A stretch of 64,000 nt of DNA from Episyrphus balteatus (lineage: Eukaryota > Arthropoda > Insecta > Diptera > Syrphidae), in assembly GCF_945859705.1 (NCBI RefSeq), contig NC_079135.1, positions 127,714,551-127,778,550 on the forward strand. Reading direction: 5' to 3'. The translations under genes and the position numbers were made by a program. Positions 23,248 through 32,165 of this stretch are shown piece after piece. Under the pieces are notes generated by a model. It saw nothing but the letters and a program-made list of their open reading frames with translations, was not told where the DNA came from and did no database searches. Each line of letters opens with the position of its first letter. Position 1 is the stretch's first letter.

Positions 23248-26200
23248 ATGGGAAAAACAAAAAAAACACAAGGAACTGCAGGTTTTAATTTTACGAAGAA
23301 AAAAACATCTAATAGGCTAGGTAAAAATAAAGTATTAATTAATTTAAGCCAAATTCGAAATGTTGACGAAATCGAGGTAGTCACACCAAAAACAATTCTC
23401 GGGTCTATAAGCCAAAACAATGAAGTTTTCGGTGATTTGAGGAACAAGCAGTGCACAAGTAATTGTGTTACGTCACTGTGCTTGTTGCAAATCGTATCTG
23501 TAGATTTGTGGGACCAAGCATTTATTGATAAAATTTTATATCTTGGTAATATTTTGCATAGGCAATCCTTGGATAGTTATCAGCAACGTTTTCATCGAGA
23601 TCTACCCATAACATATTATCTTGCCGCAGATGAGGTCCTTGACAAGATTATTATGGAGGGAACTCAGTTTACAATCGAATACTCACTTGAGCCATACCAA
23701 GGAGTAATCGATGGCTCAATGCAATTGGGTGCAGAAATTCATAGGTTCTTTTCTTCAGAAATGTATGGGATTTTAACTTTCGCCAATCTTTCTGTTGCTA
23801 TTTTTAAAGCAAATCAATTATTTTGGCTCTTCGATCCCCATAGCCGAAATGAAAATTTGAACTTTGTTCAAAATGGGGTGGCTGTGGCAAAAAGTTTTTT
23901 AACCTCTGAAGAGTTGGTTAAAACTCTAAGCGTTAATATTTTGCCACATTGTGTATCGCTTTTTAGCATAACACCCTTAAAAATTACTTTATGTCCATCT
24001 ACCGAGTCAACTGTTTCACCCGTTCAATTGCCTACTATTTCGAATAGCAAATTTTCAGATATCCCATCCCAACAGAAATTAAAACATAAACAAAAAGTTC
24101 AACTCAATTCACGGGTTTTGCGTTCTAGAATAGACTTCAAAAATAAAGAAAGGTCTCAAGATAAATTGGCCAAGAGATCTCTTAGGACAGATATAGAATA
24201 TCGTGGCAGGGAAAAGAAAAGCGATCTTATAGCTAAAAAGAAAATTCGATCAGAAGAAGAATACAGAAACAAAGAGAAAGAAAGGGATTTAGAGGCCAAA
24301 AGAACTCTCAGAGCCGAAAAGGAATTTCGTAGAAATGAAAGAGAAAAGGATTTAAAAACAAAAACAAATCTTCGAGCTGACAAGGAATATAGGGAGCAAG
24401 AGCGACAAAAGAATTTGAGAATTAAAAAGACCCTTCGAGCTAACATAGACTATAGGGAACAAGAGAAGTCAAAGGACCTAATAACTAAAAGAATTCTTCG
24501 ATCTAGTAGGGAACATAGGGAAGAAGAGAGGCAAAAGAATTTAAGAATAAAAAAAACCCTTCGAGCTAACAAAGACTATAGGGAAAAAGAGAAGTCAAAG
24601 GACCTAATAACTAAAAGAATTCTTCGATCTAGTAGGGAACATAGGGAAGAAGAGAGGCAAAAAAATTTGAGAATTAAAAAAACGCTTCGAGCTAATAAGG
24701 AATATAGAAAAAAAGAGAGCGAAAAAGATAAAAAAAACAAAAAAGTTCGTAGGACGGACATAGATTTTAGGGTTCAGGAAAAGGAAAACGATTTAGCTAG
24801 GAAAAGATTATTAAGGAATAACAAAGAATACCGTAATAAAGAGAAAACTAAGGATTCGGCAAAAAAAACTATATCTAGACAAGATCAAATTCTAAGAGTT
24901 ACTGAACGTGGAAGGGACTCCCTTAATAGAAAAGAAAAGAGAAAATCTGTAGAAATTAGACAAGCAGAAAGAATAGCTGATGCGCAGCACCGAAAAGAAA
25001 AGAGACAGAATGAAATCTACAAATTTAGGGAACAATATCGAAACTATTTGGTAAAACTTGGAAACAAAGAAAGCTTAGCAAAACTTAAGTTCTTAAAAGA
25101 AAAAGGAAACTGCCCTGAGTTTGTTTGTTGTTATTGCGAAGGAGTTTTTTTTAAACACTCAGTAGTCACACATACACTATTAACATTGGGCAAAAAAAAA
25201 ACGTATGAAAGCGACGTTATCCTCTCGGTTAATAAAGCGAAAAGTCACACATCCCCATGGATATGTAAAACATGCAACAGGCATGTTCAAAAAGGTTTGA
25301 TTCCCAAACTAGCGGTATGCAACGGCCTCAAATTTGTTGATGTTCCAGATTGCATCAAAATTTTATCCCCATTGGAAGAGAGAATGGTTTCTCCATTTAT
25401 AAATTTCATGCAGATAAGAGCATTGAAGCCCTTCGCGTTAAATCCACAATTATCTATGAAAGGGAGTGTGGTTAACATCCAAGTTGAGGTTAATGAGATG
25501 TTAGAAGTTCTTCCGCGAACATTCAATGATATGAAAACCATTCAAATAAAGCTTAAACGGCACTTTGATCACTCAAGCGATTATATGTTTGAAACCATTC
25601 GTCCTGCAGCCGTTTGCGATGCTCTTAATTATCTTTTAAAAACACCACTTTACAAGAAATATAAAATTCAAGTAAACCAAAAATATCTAGATCAGTATGA
25701 AAAGCAGTATAGCCAGGAATTAGAATTTGTAGTTGAAGAAGAAGATAGAACTGAGAACTCAACTGAGGGCACAAACATTCAAACACTTTTGAATAAGGAT
25801 TTAGAAATGTTTGAATGCTTTTTTAATAATGAAGAACCGCAACCGGAAATTAACGATGAAGTATTAATTATTAATAGGAATACTGAAGCATCATCTGAAT
25901 CCATTCAAATTATAGCTCCAGGACAAGGAAAAACACCCGTTCCATGGCATTTGCATCCAGATATGGAGGAATTGTGTTTTCCTAAAATATATTGCGGCCA
26001 TGTAATGGAAACAACAAACAAAATATCTTATACAGAAAGAGCGAAATCAATAGCTAGGCGTCATGATCGTAGAGGCTGTACGCCTACAAATATTTTGTAC
26101 ATGGCAAAAAAGAAGTTAGAAAAGTTATGCCTTTCAAATATCAATATTTGTTTGAGAAAAAGTAGGGTTTCCACCAATATCACAGTAGGTAATATTTTAA

Positions 26201-27120
26201 ACAAGACTGCAGTAGATTCATTTGTACACCATGATGATGGCTATAGAGTTTTAAATAGAATTCCATCATCCCCATCATACTGGGAGTTAAAGAAAAAGCA
26301 GCTTATGGCTATGATTAGGCAATTAGGTAAGCCAACAATATTTTTGACCTTATCTGCAGCTGAAGGTAACTGGCCTGAACTGGTGCAATTATTGTCACAA
26401 TTACTTCGCGGAAAAAAATTAACGTTAGAAGAAGCTATTTCACTTGACCAATTTGACAAAACAGAATTAATTAGGAATGACCCAGTAACTTGTGGTAGAT
26501 ATTTTGATCATAAGTGCAGCAAATTTATGAACTATTTGAGGGATATTAATGGGCCATTCAATAGGTATAGATTAGTAGATAGTTATGAAAGAGTAGAATT
26601 TCAACTTAGAGGATCACCTCACGAACACATTTTCTTGTGGCTAGAAAATGCCCCTGTTTACTCAGCAGATAGTAGTAGTTTACAAGTAGCCCAGTGCGTT
26701 GAATTCATTGATGAGTTTATAACTTGTGAATATGATGATAAGAATCCATATGTTTTGTATTTGCGACACAAGCATTCCCACACTTGTACCAAAGGGAAAA
26801 GAAATAAAATGAGATGTCGATTCAACTTTCCTTTACCAGTCATGAAAAAAACAATGATATTGACCCCATTAGATGATGTTGAACTTATTAAACATCATGA
26901 AACAAATTTACAAAATATAAACCATTTAATGAATTCTTTTTTCAAAAAACCTGAACGGATTTCCTTTGAAGAAATACTCCTTAACCTTAAAATGAGCGAA
27001 GAAACATATATAGAGGCCATAAGATCATCAATAAAGAAAACCCAAGTTTTTCTTAAACGTAATAGCTTAGAAGTACAGTTAGTCCCAAAATTGAGCGTAC
27101 ACTCATATAAAAATAAGTAA
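23248..27120 (+). CDS. Helentron transposase, N-terminal part: C76-like protease, basic repeats, HUH Rep
   Basis: The 1290-residue frame starts at an ATG in good insect context (AACAATATGG). Residues about 60-240 resemble the herpesvirus-tegument-type (C76) deubiquitinase fold as found in some transposons: a Q-C pair with candidate nucleophile C69, then D196-P-H198. Residues about 290-590 are highly charged with a recurring 20-22-residue unit (LRxxxEYRxxEKxKDL), probably coiled coil. C622, C627, C628, C630 and a later WICKTC motif form a Cys-rich region continuous with a DUF6570-like segment (EERMVSPFINFMQIRAL). Residues about 960-1130 match the Helitron-like N domain and end in the HUH motif H1125-E-H1127 followed by IFLW. 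The Rep reaction, single-strand nicking and joining, also needs the tyrosines encoded beyond the Tc1 insertion. The last 15 codons, from 27076, are read through the Tc1 left end and stop there, so this frame alone should be nuclease-dead. Confidence 0.92.
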   Translation: MGKTKKTQGTAGFNFTKKKTSNRLGKNKVLINLSQIRNVDEIEVVTPKTILGSISQNNEVFGDLRNKQCTSNCVTSLCLLQIVSVDLWDQAFIDKILYLGNILHRQSLDSYQQRFHRDLPITYYLAADEVLDKIIMEGTQFTIEYSLEPYQGVIDGSMQLGAEIHRFFSSEMYGILTFANLSVAIFKANQLFWLFDPHSRNENLNFVQNGVAVAKSFLTSEELVKTLSVNILPHCVSLFSITPLKITLCPSTESTVSPVQLPTISNSKFSDIPSQQKLKHKQKVQLNSRVLRSRIDFKNKERSQDKLAKRSLRTDIEYRGREKKSDLIAKKKIRSEEEYRNKEKERDLEAKRTLRAEKEFRRNEREKDLKTKTNLRADKEYREQERQKNLRIKKTLRANIDYREQEKSKDLITKRILRSSREHREEERQKNLRIKKTLRANKDYREKEKSKDLITKRILRSSREHREEERQKNLRIKKTLRANKEYRKKESEKDKKNKKVRRTDIDFRVQEKENDLARKRLLRNNKEYRNKEKTKDSAKKTISRQDQILRVTERGRDSLNRKEKRKSVEIRQAERIADAQHRKEKRQNEIYKFREQYRNYLVKLGNKESLAKLKFLKEKGNCPEFVCCYCEGVFFKHSVVTHTLLTLGKKKTYESDVILSVNKAKSHTSPWICKTCNRHVQKGLIPKLAVCNGLKFVDVPDCIKILSPLEERMVSPFINFMQIRALKPFALNPQLSMKGSVVNIQVEVNEMLEVLPRTFNDMKTIQIKLKRHFDHSSDYMFETIRPAAVCDALNYLLKTPLYKKYKIQVNQKYLDQYEKQYSQELEFVVEEEDRTENSTEGTNIQTLLNKDLEMFECFFNNEEPQPEINDEVLIINRNTEASSESIQIIAPGQGKTPVPWHLHPDMEELCFPKIYCGHVMETTNKISYTERAKSIARRHDRRGCTPTNILYMAKKKLEKLCLSNINICLRKSRVSTNITVGNILNKTAVDSFVHHDDGYRVLNRIPSSPSYWELKKKQLMAMIRQLGKPTIFLTLSAAEGNWPELVQLLSQLLRGKKLTLEEAISLDQFDKTELIRNDPVTCGRYFDHKCSKFMNYLRDINGPFNRYRLVDSYERVEFQLRGSPHEHIFLWLENAPVYSADSSSLQVAQCVEFIDEFITCEYDDKNPYVLYLRHKHSHTCTKGKRNKMRCRFNFPLPVMKKTMILTPLDDVELIKHHETNLQNINHLMNSFFKKPERISFEEILLNLKMSEETYIEAIRSSIKKTQVFLKRNSLEVQLVPKLSVHSYKNK

Positions 27121-27299
27121 TTCGTGGCTTTGACCGATTAAGATGCGACGCTTTTCGAAAATTCCCTTAAAATTCTCTTATTCATTATATTTTTGTATAG
27201 ATACAAAAGGAAAAATTACTTAAACAATAAACAAAATGCAGTATTATTAAAAAAACATCAAATATTGCAAAATTTCATGGCACAAAATTGAGCGTACAC
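27076..27299 (+). repeat. Left IR/DR arm of the Tc1-like element
   Basis: The outer direct repeat is at 27076-27102 and the inner one at 27281-27299 (CACAAAATTGAGCGTACAC). The two share 16 core bases and are presumed transposase binding sites. Between them the sequence resembles the right arm only patchily, for example AACAATAAACAAAA near 27222. Confidence 0.88.
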
Positions 27300-27437
27300 A
27301 CTGTGTACATGACTTTTTAAATCGAATAGAACAAAATCTACCGCTACTTTTACTTGTTATTTAACTGAATTTGATCGCAGTTTCTATCGCGAGTTTGATG
27401 TCAAAAAAATTCATTCCCTTCAAAGTTATTTTTAAAA

Positions 27438-28466
27438 ATGGCAGAAAAAAGAAAAGAAACTGATATTAGTACTAGACAACTTATTTTAAAATTGCACTTG
27501 AAAGGTAATTCCTTACGCGAAATTGGTGGTATTGTTGGGCGAACACATTCAACGGTCCAAAAAATTATTGATAAGTATCGTTATGAAGGAACGATCCATA
27601 ACAAAGCAGGAAGGGGACGAAAAAAAATTTTTACTCAACAAGACGAAAGAGTAATTTTGAGAAAAATCAAAGAAGACTCCAAAACGAGTGTACCAAAACT
27701 TACGGCGGAGATGGCAACACGTATCCAGAGACCAGTTTCAACCGAAACTGTTCGACGCGTCCTTCGGAAGAATGATGTTAATGGTAGAGTAGCTAGGAAA
27801 AAACCTCTTATTTCGAAAATTAATAGGCGAAAGCGTCTTGAGTTCGCTAAGATGCACCTTAGCAAACCCCAAAGTTTCTGGGACAATGTTTTGTTTTCAG
27901 ACGAAACCAAAATTAATTTATTTGGGTCTGACGGAAGGCAAATTGTTTGGAGGAAGCCGAATACGGAATTCAAAAAAGAGAATTTGCGTCCTACTGTGAA
28001 ACATGGCGGAGGAAGTGTTATGTTATGGGGGTCTATGGCTGCAAGTGGAACGGGAACATTCGAATTTATCGAAACAATTATGGACAAGTGGAAATTTTTG
28101 GACATTCTCAAAAGAAATATGCGTCAATCCGCGGAAAAACTTAATTTGCCACCTGACTTTTACTTCCAACAAGATAACGACCCAAAACACACGTCGTTTG
28201 TAGTGAAGGAATGGTTGTTATATAATGCCCGAAATCAGCTTAAGACCCCACCTCAGTCACCGGACATTAATCCCATTGAACATTTGTGGGAAGAAATCAA
28301 GCGAAGGCTCAAAAACTGCAACCCAAGCAACAAAAACCAATTAAAAGCGAAGGTCACAGAAATTTGGGAAAATATTCCCCCCTCCTTCACAAAAAAACTT
28401 GTGGATTCGATGCCACGGCGGTTACAGGCTGTAATAGCGGCTAAAGGTGGCCCTACAAAATATTAA
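27438..28466 (+). CDS. DD34E Tc1-like transposase, apparently intact
   Basis: The 342 residues fit the usual 335-350 of Tc1-type transposases that cut and paste at TA. Two N-terminal helix-turn-helix units are visible (residues about 11-48, STRQLILKLHLKGNSLREIG, and about 85-112). A GRGRKK AT-hook-like motif (59-63) lies between them and a basic KINRRKR stretch follows. The catalytic triad is D155 (FSDET), D246 (FQQDNDPKH) and E281 (NPIEHLWEE), with 34 residues between the second D and the E. HGGGSVMLWG, the conserved Gly-rich loop, is present at 189-198. The start codon follows an A-rich leader, and no stop or frameshift interrupts it. The paired IR/DR ends make this a candidate active copy. 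Closest subfamily is inferred to be Bari/Paris/Minos-like. Confidence 0.95.
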   Translation: MAEKRKETDISTRQLILKLHLKGNSLREIGGIVGRTHSTVQKIIDKYRYEGTIHNKAGRGRKKIFTQQDERVILRKIKEDSKTSVPKLTAEMATRIQRPVSTETVRRVLRKNDVNGRVARKKPLISKINRRKRLEFAKMHLSKPQSFWDNVLFSDETKINLFGSDGRQIVWRKPNTEFKKENLRPTVKHGGGSVMLWGSMAASGTGTFEFIETIMDKWKFLDILKRNMRQSAEKLNLPPDFYFQQDNDPKHTSFVVKEWLLYNARNQLKTPPQSPDINPIEHLWEEIKRRLKNCNPSNKNQLKAKVTEIWENIPPSFTKKLVDSMPRRLQAVIAAKGGPTKY

Positions 28467-28515
28467 ACTTTAAAAAAGTTACCACAATTTAACTTTTTTT
28501 TGGGTCTATCTTCAA

Positions 28516-28739
28516 GTGTACGCTTAATTTTGTGCCATGTATTTAAACAACTTTTGAGTTTTTTAATTGTTATTCTGTTTTGTTTATTGTTTTTGATAAT
28601 TTTTTCATTATTTTATGTAACTTAATAAATAACATAAAAGAAATTGAAAAGAAGTTACCAAAATCATTGCATTTTTACTGTTCAAAAATGGAAATCAGTA
28701 GTTGTTTTGTTGGTGTACGCTCAATTTTGGGATTAACTG
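28516..28739 (-). repeat. Right IR/DR arm of the Tc1-like element
   Basis: The inner repeat GTGTACGCTTAATTTTGTG is at 28516-28534 and the outer repeat occupies 28713-28739. Spacing between the cores is 197 bp, identical to the left arm. ATG codons at 28580 and 28688 in this arm are in frame with the Helentron sequence beyond. Confidence 0.88.
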
Positions 28740-31123
28740 TAGGTGTTAATTCATATAATAAGGATATTTTGAACTTGTTCGAGGCCAATATCGATGTACA
28801 GTACATCCTAGAAGAATATGGTATTGCCAATTATATAGTTAATTATATCGGGAAGGTAGATTCTGGCTTATCGAAACTTTTGAGGGAAGCAGCTTCAGAC
28901 ATCAATAATGGGTATAAATGTGTTCGTGATAAATTAAGAAAAGTTGCTAACGTCTTTTTAAATAGTAATCTCATGTCAGCTCAAGAAGCAGGTTATCATG
29001 TTTTATCTCTGCCCTTATCAAAGAGCAGTAGAGGGTGTATATATATAAATACCAGTCCAATCGAGGAAAGAGTTATGATGCTAAAGACAAATTCTCTTCT
29101 AAAAACTCTAGATAAAGATTCAAACGACATATTTGTAGAAGATATATTCTTAAAATATAGCAAAAGACCAAATACTTTAGAAGACATATGCTTAGCTGAC
29201 TTTGCTGCAAATTATACTGTGCCACAAAAATATTATGAAGATGTAAACGAAGATGAAGATGTGCAAGAGAAAGTACAATTCAAAGAACGCACTAAATCCA
29301 GAATAATACGTTACAGAAAATACAAACTAGTTCAGGACGAAATAAATTACTATAGGGAACAGGTTCTTCTCTTTGTTCCTTGGAGGGATGAAAAGAAAGA
29401 AGTAGAAAATGTAGACGTCAAAGAAATGTATCAGCTTAATCTCCAGTGTGTTGAAAAAAATAGGGCAAAATACACCATAGTTAGGGATGAGGAACTTGAT
29501 GATATCTTAGAAGAAGTAAACACCGGTGATAGATCTGAGCCGGAAGATGAGGCACATGGTAGCATTTTCACACAACCCCAAAACATTGATATATTAGAGC
29601 AAGGCGGGGTTGAACAGCCTAAAGATCAGACATCTAGTCGTTTCACTTGTCCACCTAAAGTTTGCAAAGATACAATTATTCAGGGATTGAATAAACTCAA
29701 TGTGGCCCAAAGAGAGTTCGTGATGCATATCTTTAAGTGTTTCAAGACAAACAAATTCTTACCGCTTAATATATTTTTGTGTGGGTCAGCTGGGGTTGGA
29801 AAATCCACCGTCATAAACTCAATTTTCCAGATGATAACTCATTACTTCGACAACACACCCGGATCCATTGGCGACTCTATTAAAGTATTGTTGACAGCTC
29901 CATCTGGTAAAGCTGCTTTTTTGATCCACGGTGTGACGCTTCATACAGCATTTGCTTTACCAGTTTCTCAGTATGGAGGGCAGATGCCGGAACTGTCCAG
30001 TGAACTGGCAAATACAATTCGACAAAAATTGATAAATTTAAAACTACTTATCATTGATGAAATATCAATGGTTGGTAGCCGGTTGCTAAGTAGAGTCGAT
30101 ACAAGGCTACGGCAAGTAATGGGTCGAAATCAACCTTTCGGAGGGGTTTCAGTTATTGCTGTTGGTGACATGAACCAATTACCACCAGTTTTTGATTCGT
30201 TCATCTTTAAGGCTCCAAAAAATAATGAGCTAGGGGTATTTGCTGATACAAACACTTTGTGGGAACCATTTCAAATCTTTGAACTTAAAGAAATAATGCG
30301 ACAGAAAAATGAAGCTCTCTTCATCGAAGCTCTCAACCATCTTTCAACTGGAAGTCTTACTCATGAGGACAAGCTCCTATTTAGTTCAAGAGAGACTGAA
30401 CCTTCAGCAGTACCTGAAAATGCCATCCGATTATATGCCACAAACGCAGACGTCGATAAATATAATGAAGAAAAATTTATAGGTTTTCCTGGAGTAGAGT
30501 ACAGCTCAGCTGCTAAGGACTCTGTGCTCGGAAACGTCAGCGAAGGTATTAAAAAAAGGGCATTAGAAGGCTTACAAAGGAAGAAAATATCGGATCTTGG
30601 CGGTCTTCCAAATATGGCTAGGTTCAAAATCAACCTTAAATATATGGTAACGAGTAACATAGACGTTGAAGATGGCCTTGTCAACGGATCTACTGGAATT
30701 TTGAGGTTAGTTACAATGAAAGATAACAAGGAAATAGACAAAGTATGGCTTGAATTTCCTGACGAGCAAGCTGTTGGTGTAAAGGCAAAACTGGCGGTAG
30801 CTAAATTTGTCGTGAATAACAACATTGACAAAACATTGGTTCCAATATCAAGGAAAGTGCATCCAATTAGCGTCAACACTACAAACCACTACCAAATAGT
30901 TAGGAAGCAGTTTCCACTTGTTCTTGCAGAGGCTCTTACTATCCACAAAAGCCAAGGGCAAACATATAGCTCTATATGTTTAGATCTGCGTAAATCAAGC
31001 CATATTCGGCGATCTATGTTATACGTTGCCCTAAGCAGAGTAACATCACTGTCAGGACTATATACAGGGTGTCCCACAGTCACAGCCCCAAATGAAAACC
31101 ATAGATTCCTAAAGTCATTTTAA
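28580..31123 (+). CDS. Helentron transposase, central part: Rep tyrosines and PIF1-like helicase
   Basis: Residues 1-53 of this 847-residue frame come from the right arm of the Tc1-like element. Genuine Helentron protein begins at V54/G55. The Rep two-tyrosine motif is at Y85 and Y89 (ANYIVNYIGK), completing the HUH nuclease whose histidines lie in the frame before the insertion. A conserved Helitron linker follows (SLPLSKSSRG, TSPIEERVMML, LADFAANYT). The superfamily 1 helicase of the PIF1 type has Walker A G402-SAGVGKST, Walker B IIDEISMVGS, the AVGDMNQLPP motif, and near the C terminus TIHKSQGQ and YVALSRVTSLSGLY. This unwinds the donor strand during rolling-circle transposition. Residues after Y828 are read into the palindromic element (from 31065) and terminate at 31123. 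Confidence 0.93.
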   Translation: MFIVFDNFFIILCNLINNIKEIEKKLPKSLHFYCSKMEISSCFVGVRSILGLTVGVNSYNKDILNLFEANIDVQYILEEYGIANYIVNYIGKVDSGLSKLLREAASDINNGYKCVRDKLRKVANVFLNSNLMSAQEAGYHVLSLPLSKSSRGCIYINTSPIEERVMMLKTNSLLKTLDKDSNDIFVEDIFLKYSKRPNTLEDICLADFAANYTVPQKYYEDVNEDEDVQEKVQFKERTKSRIIRYRKYKLVQDEINYYREQVLLFVPWRDEKKEVENVDVKEMYQLNLQCVEKNRAKYTIVRDEELDDILEEVNTGDRSEPEDEAHGSIFTQPQNIDILEQGGVEQPKDQTSSRFTCPPKVCKDTIIQGLNKLNVAQREFVMHIFKCFKTNKFLPLNIFLCGSAGVGKSTVINSIFQMITHYFDNTPGSIGDSIKVLLTAPSGKAAFLIHGVTLHTAFALPVSQYGGQMPELSSELANTIRQKLINLKLLIIDEISMVGSRLLSRVDTRLRQVMGRNQPFGGVSVIAVGDMNQLPPVFDSFIFKAPKNNELGVFADTNTLWEPFQIFELKEIMRQKNEALFIEALNHLSTGSLTHEDKLLFSSRETEPSAVPENAIRLYATNADVDKYNEEKFIGFPGVEYSSAAKDSVLGNVSEGIKKRALEGLQRKKISDLGGLPNMARFKINLKYMVTSNIDVEDGLVNGSTGILRLVTMKDNKEIDKVWLEFPDEQAVGVKAKLAVAKFVVNNNIDKTLVPISRKVHPISVNTTNHYQIVRKQFPLVLAEALTIHKSQGQTYSSICLDLRKSSHIRRSMLYVALSRVTSLSGLYTGCPTVTAPNENHRFLKSF

Positions 31124-32165
31124 GTCTAAAAACTTAAGAGGTAATTTTCTCGTTTTCGTCCCGTTTTCGAGTTACCACGGTTTTTATGATTTTTGCTCTC
31201 TTGTCCTTTAACTGGCCTTATCTTTGCCAAACTACGTTCGATTTGAAAGATTTTTTTTACAACCAATCAAGATTTATTACAGTTTAAGTTTGTCTCAAAA
31301 CTTTTTTTTCTGCGGACATCCGTTTCTCCACAATTTTGCATCAAACACAATTTTCTTCGTTTTTTAAGTTGTTTTTTACACTTTCATATCATTTAAGTCA
31401 AAAAAACACGTTAATGAGTATTAGTTTTTTGTGCTTTTTATTAAAGCCCAGTTTATTTCCATAAAAAAAAATAAGTTTTATTTCATAAAAAAGGCTACTG
31501 AAAGTAATTAAAAAAAATATACAAACTGAGTGAATTAAAAAAAAAATAATTTTTAAATACAAAATTAATTTAAATGAATTAAAACTTTTTCTGAGCTTTA
31601 TCTATTTGTTCTTTTCTTAACCACAACAGCTCAGAAAAAGTTTTTAATTCATTTAAATTAATTTTTATTTAAAAATTGTTTTTTTTTTTTTTTTAATTCA
31701 CTCAGTTTGTTTATTTTTTTTAATTACTTTCAGTAGCCTTTTTTATGAAATAAAACTTATTTTATTATGATAATAAACTGGGCTTTAATAAGAAGGACAA
31801 AAAATTAATACTCATTAACGTGTTTTTTTGACTTAAATGATATGAAAGTGTAAAAAACAACTTAAAAAACGAAGAAAATTGTGTTTGATGCAAAATTGTG
31901 GAAAAACGGTTGTCCGCAGAAAAAAAAGTTTTGAGACAAACTTAAACTGTAATAAATTCTTGATTGGTTGTAAAAAAAACCTTTCAAATGAAACTTAGTT
32001 TGGCAAAGATAAGGCCAGTTAAAGCACAAGAGAGCAAAAATCATAAAAACCGTGGTAACTCGAAAACGGGACGAAAACGAGAAAATTACCTCTTAAGTTT
32101 TTCGACTTAAAATGACCTCAGAAATCCATGGTTTTCATTTGGGGCGGTGACTGTGGGACACCCTG
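31065..32165. mobile_element. 1.1-kb near-perfect palindromic (foldback) element
   Basis: The element begins CAGGGTGTCCCACAGTCACA and ends with its reverse complement, allowing a few differences. The arms are about 530 bp each around a central loop of about 30 bp near 31600-31630. TA flanks both sides (31063-31064, 32166-32167). It has no transposase and could only move in trans. TA duplication and the CAGGG start are compatible with a Tc1/mariner-related MITE, but the ends differ from those of the nearby DD34E element, so that transposase is probably not its partner. Confidence 0.93.

Larger units (their letters stand above)
27076..28739 (+). mobile_element. Tc1/mariner-superfamily element with IR/DR ends, inserted in the Helentron
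   Basis: The 1664-bp element is flanked by TA (27074-27075, 28740-28741). Its 27-bp outer inverted repeats start CAGTTAGTCCCAAAATTG and match at 26 of 27 positions. Each end has a second, inner copy of the binding-site-like core AAAATTGAGCGTACAC (left 27284, right in reverse near 28516), and the outer-to-inner spacing is exactly 197 bp on both sides. This double-repeat IR/DR layout is known from Minos, Paris, S and Bari relatives and from Sleeping Beauty. An uninterrupted transposase frame lies between the inner repeats, so the copy looks intact. It splits the Helentron Rep domain. Confidence 0.95.

Noticed and set aside
27635..28111. Antisense 158-codon frame in the Tc1 transposase
   Set aside because: A shadow of the real transposase frame with no domain of its own.
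31065..32165. Palindrome as a substrate of the neighbouring DD34E transposase
   Set aside because: Its CAGGGTGTCC ends do not resemble the CAGTTAGTCCC ends of that element beyond the first three bases.
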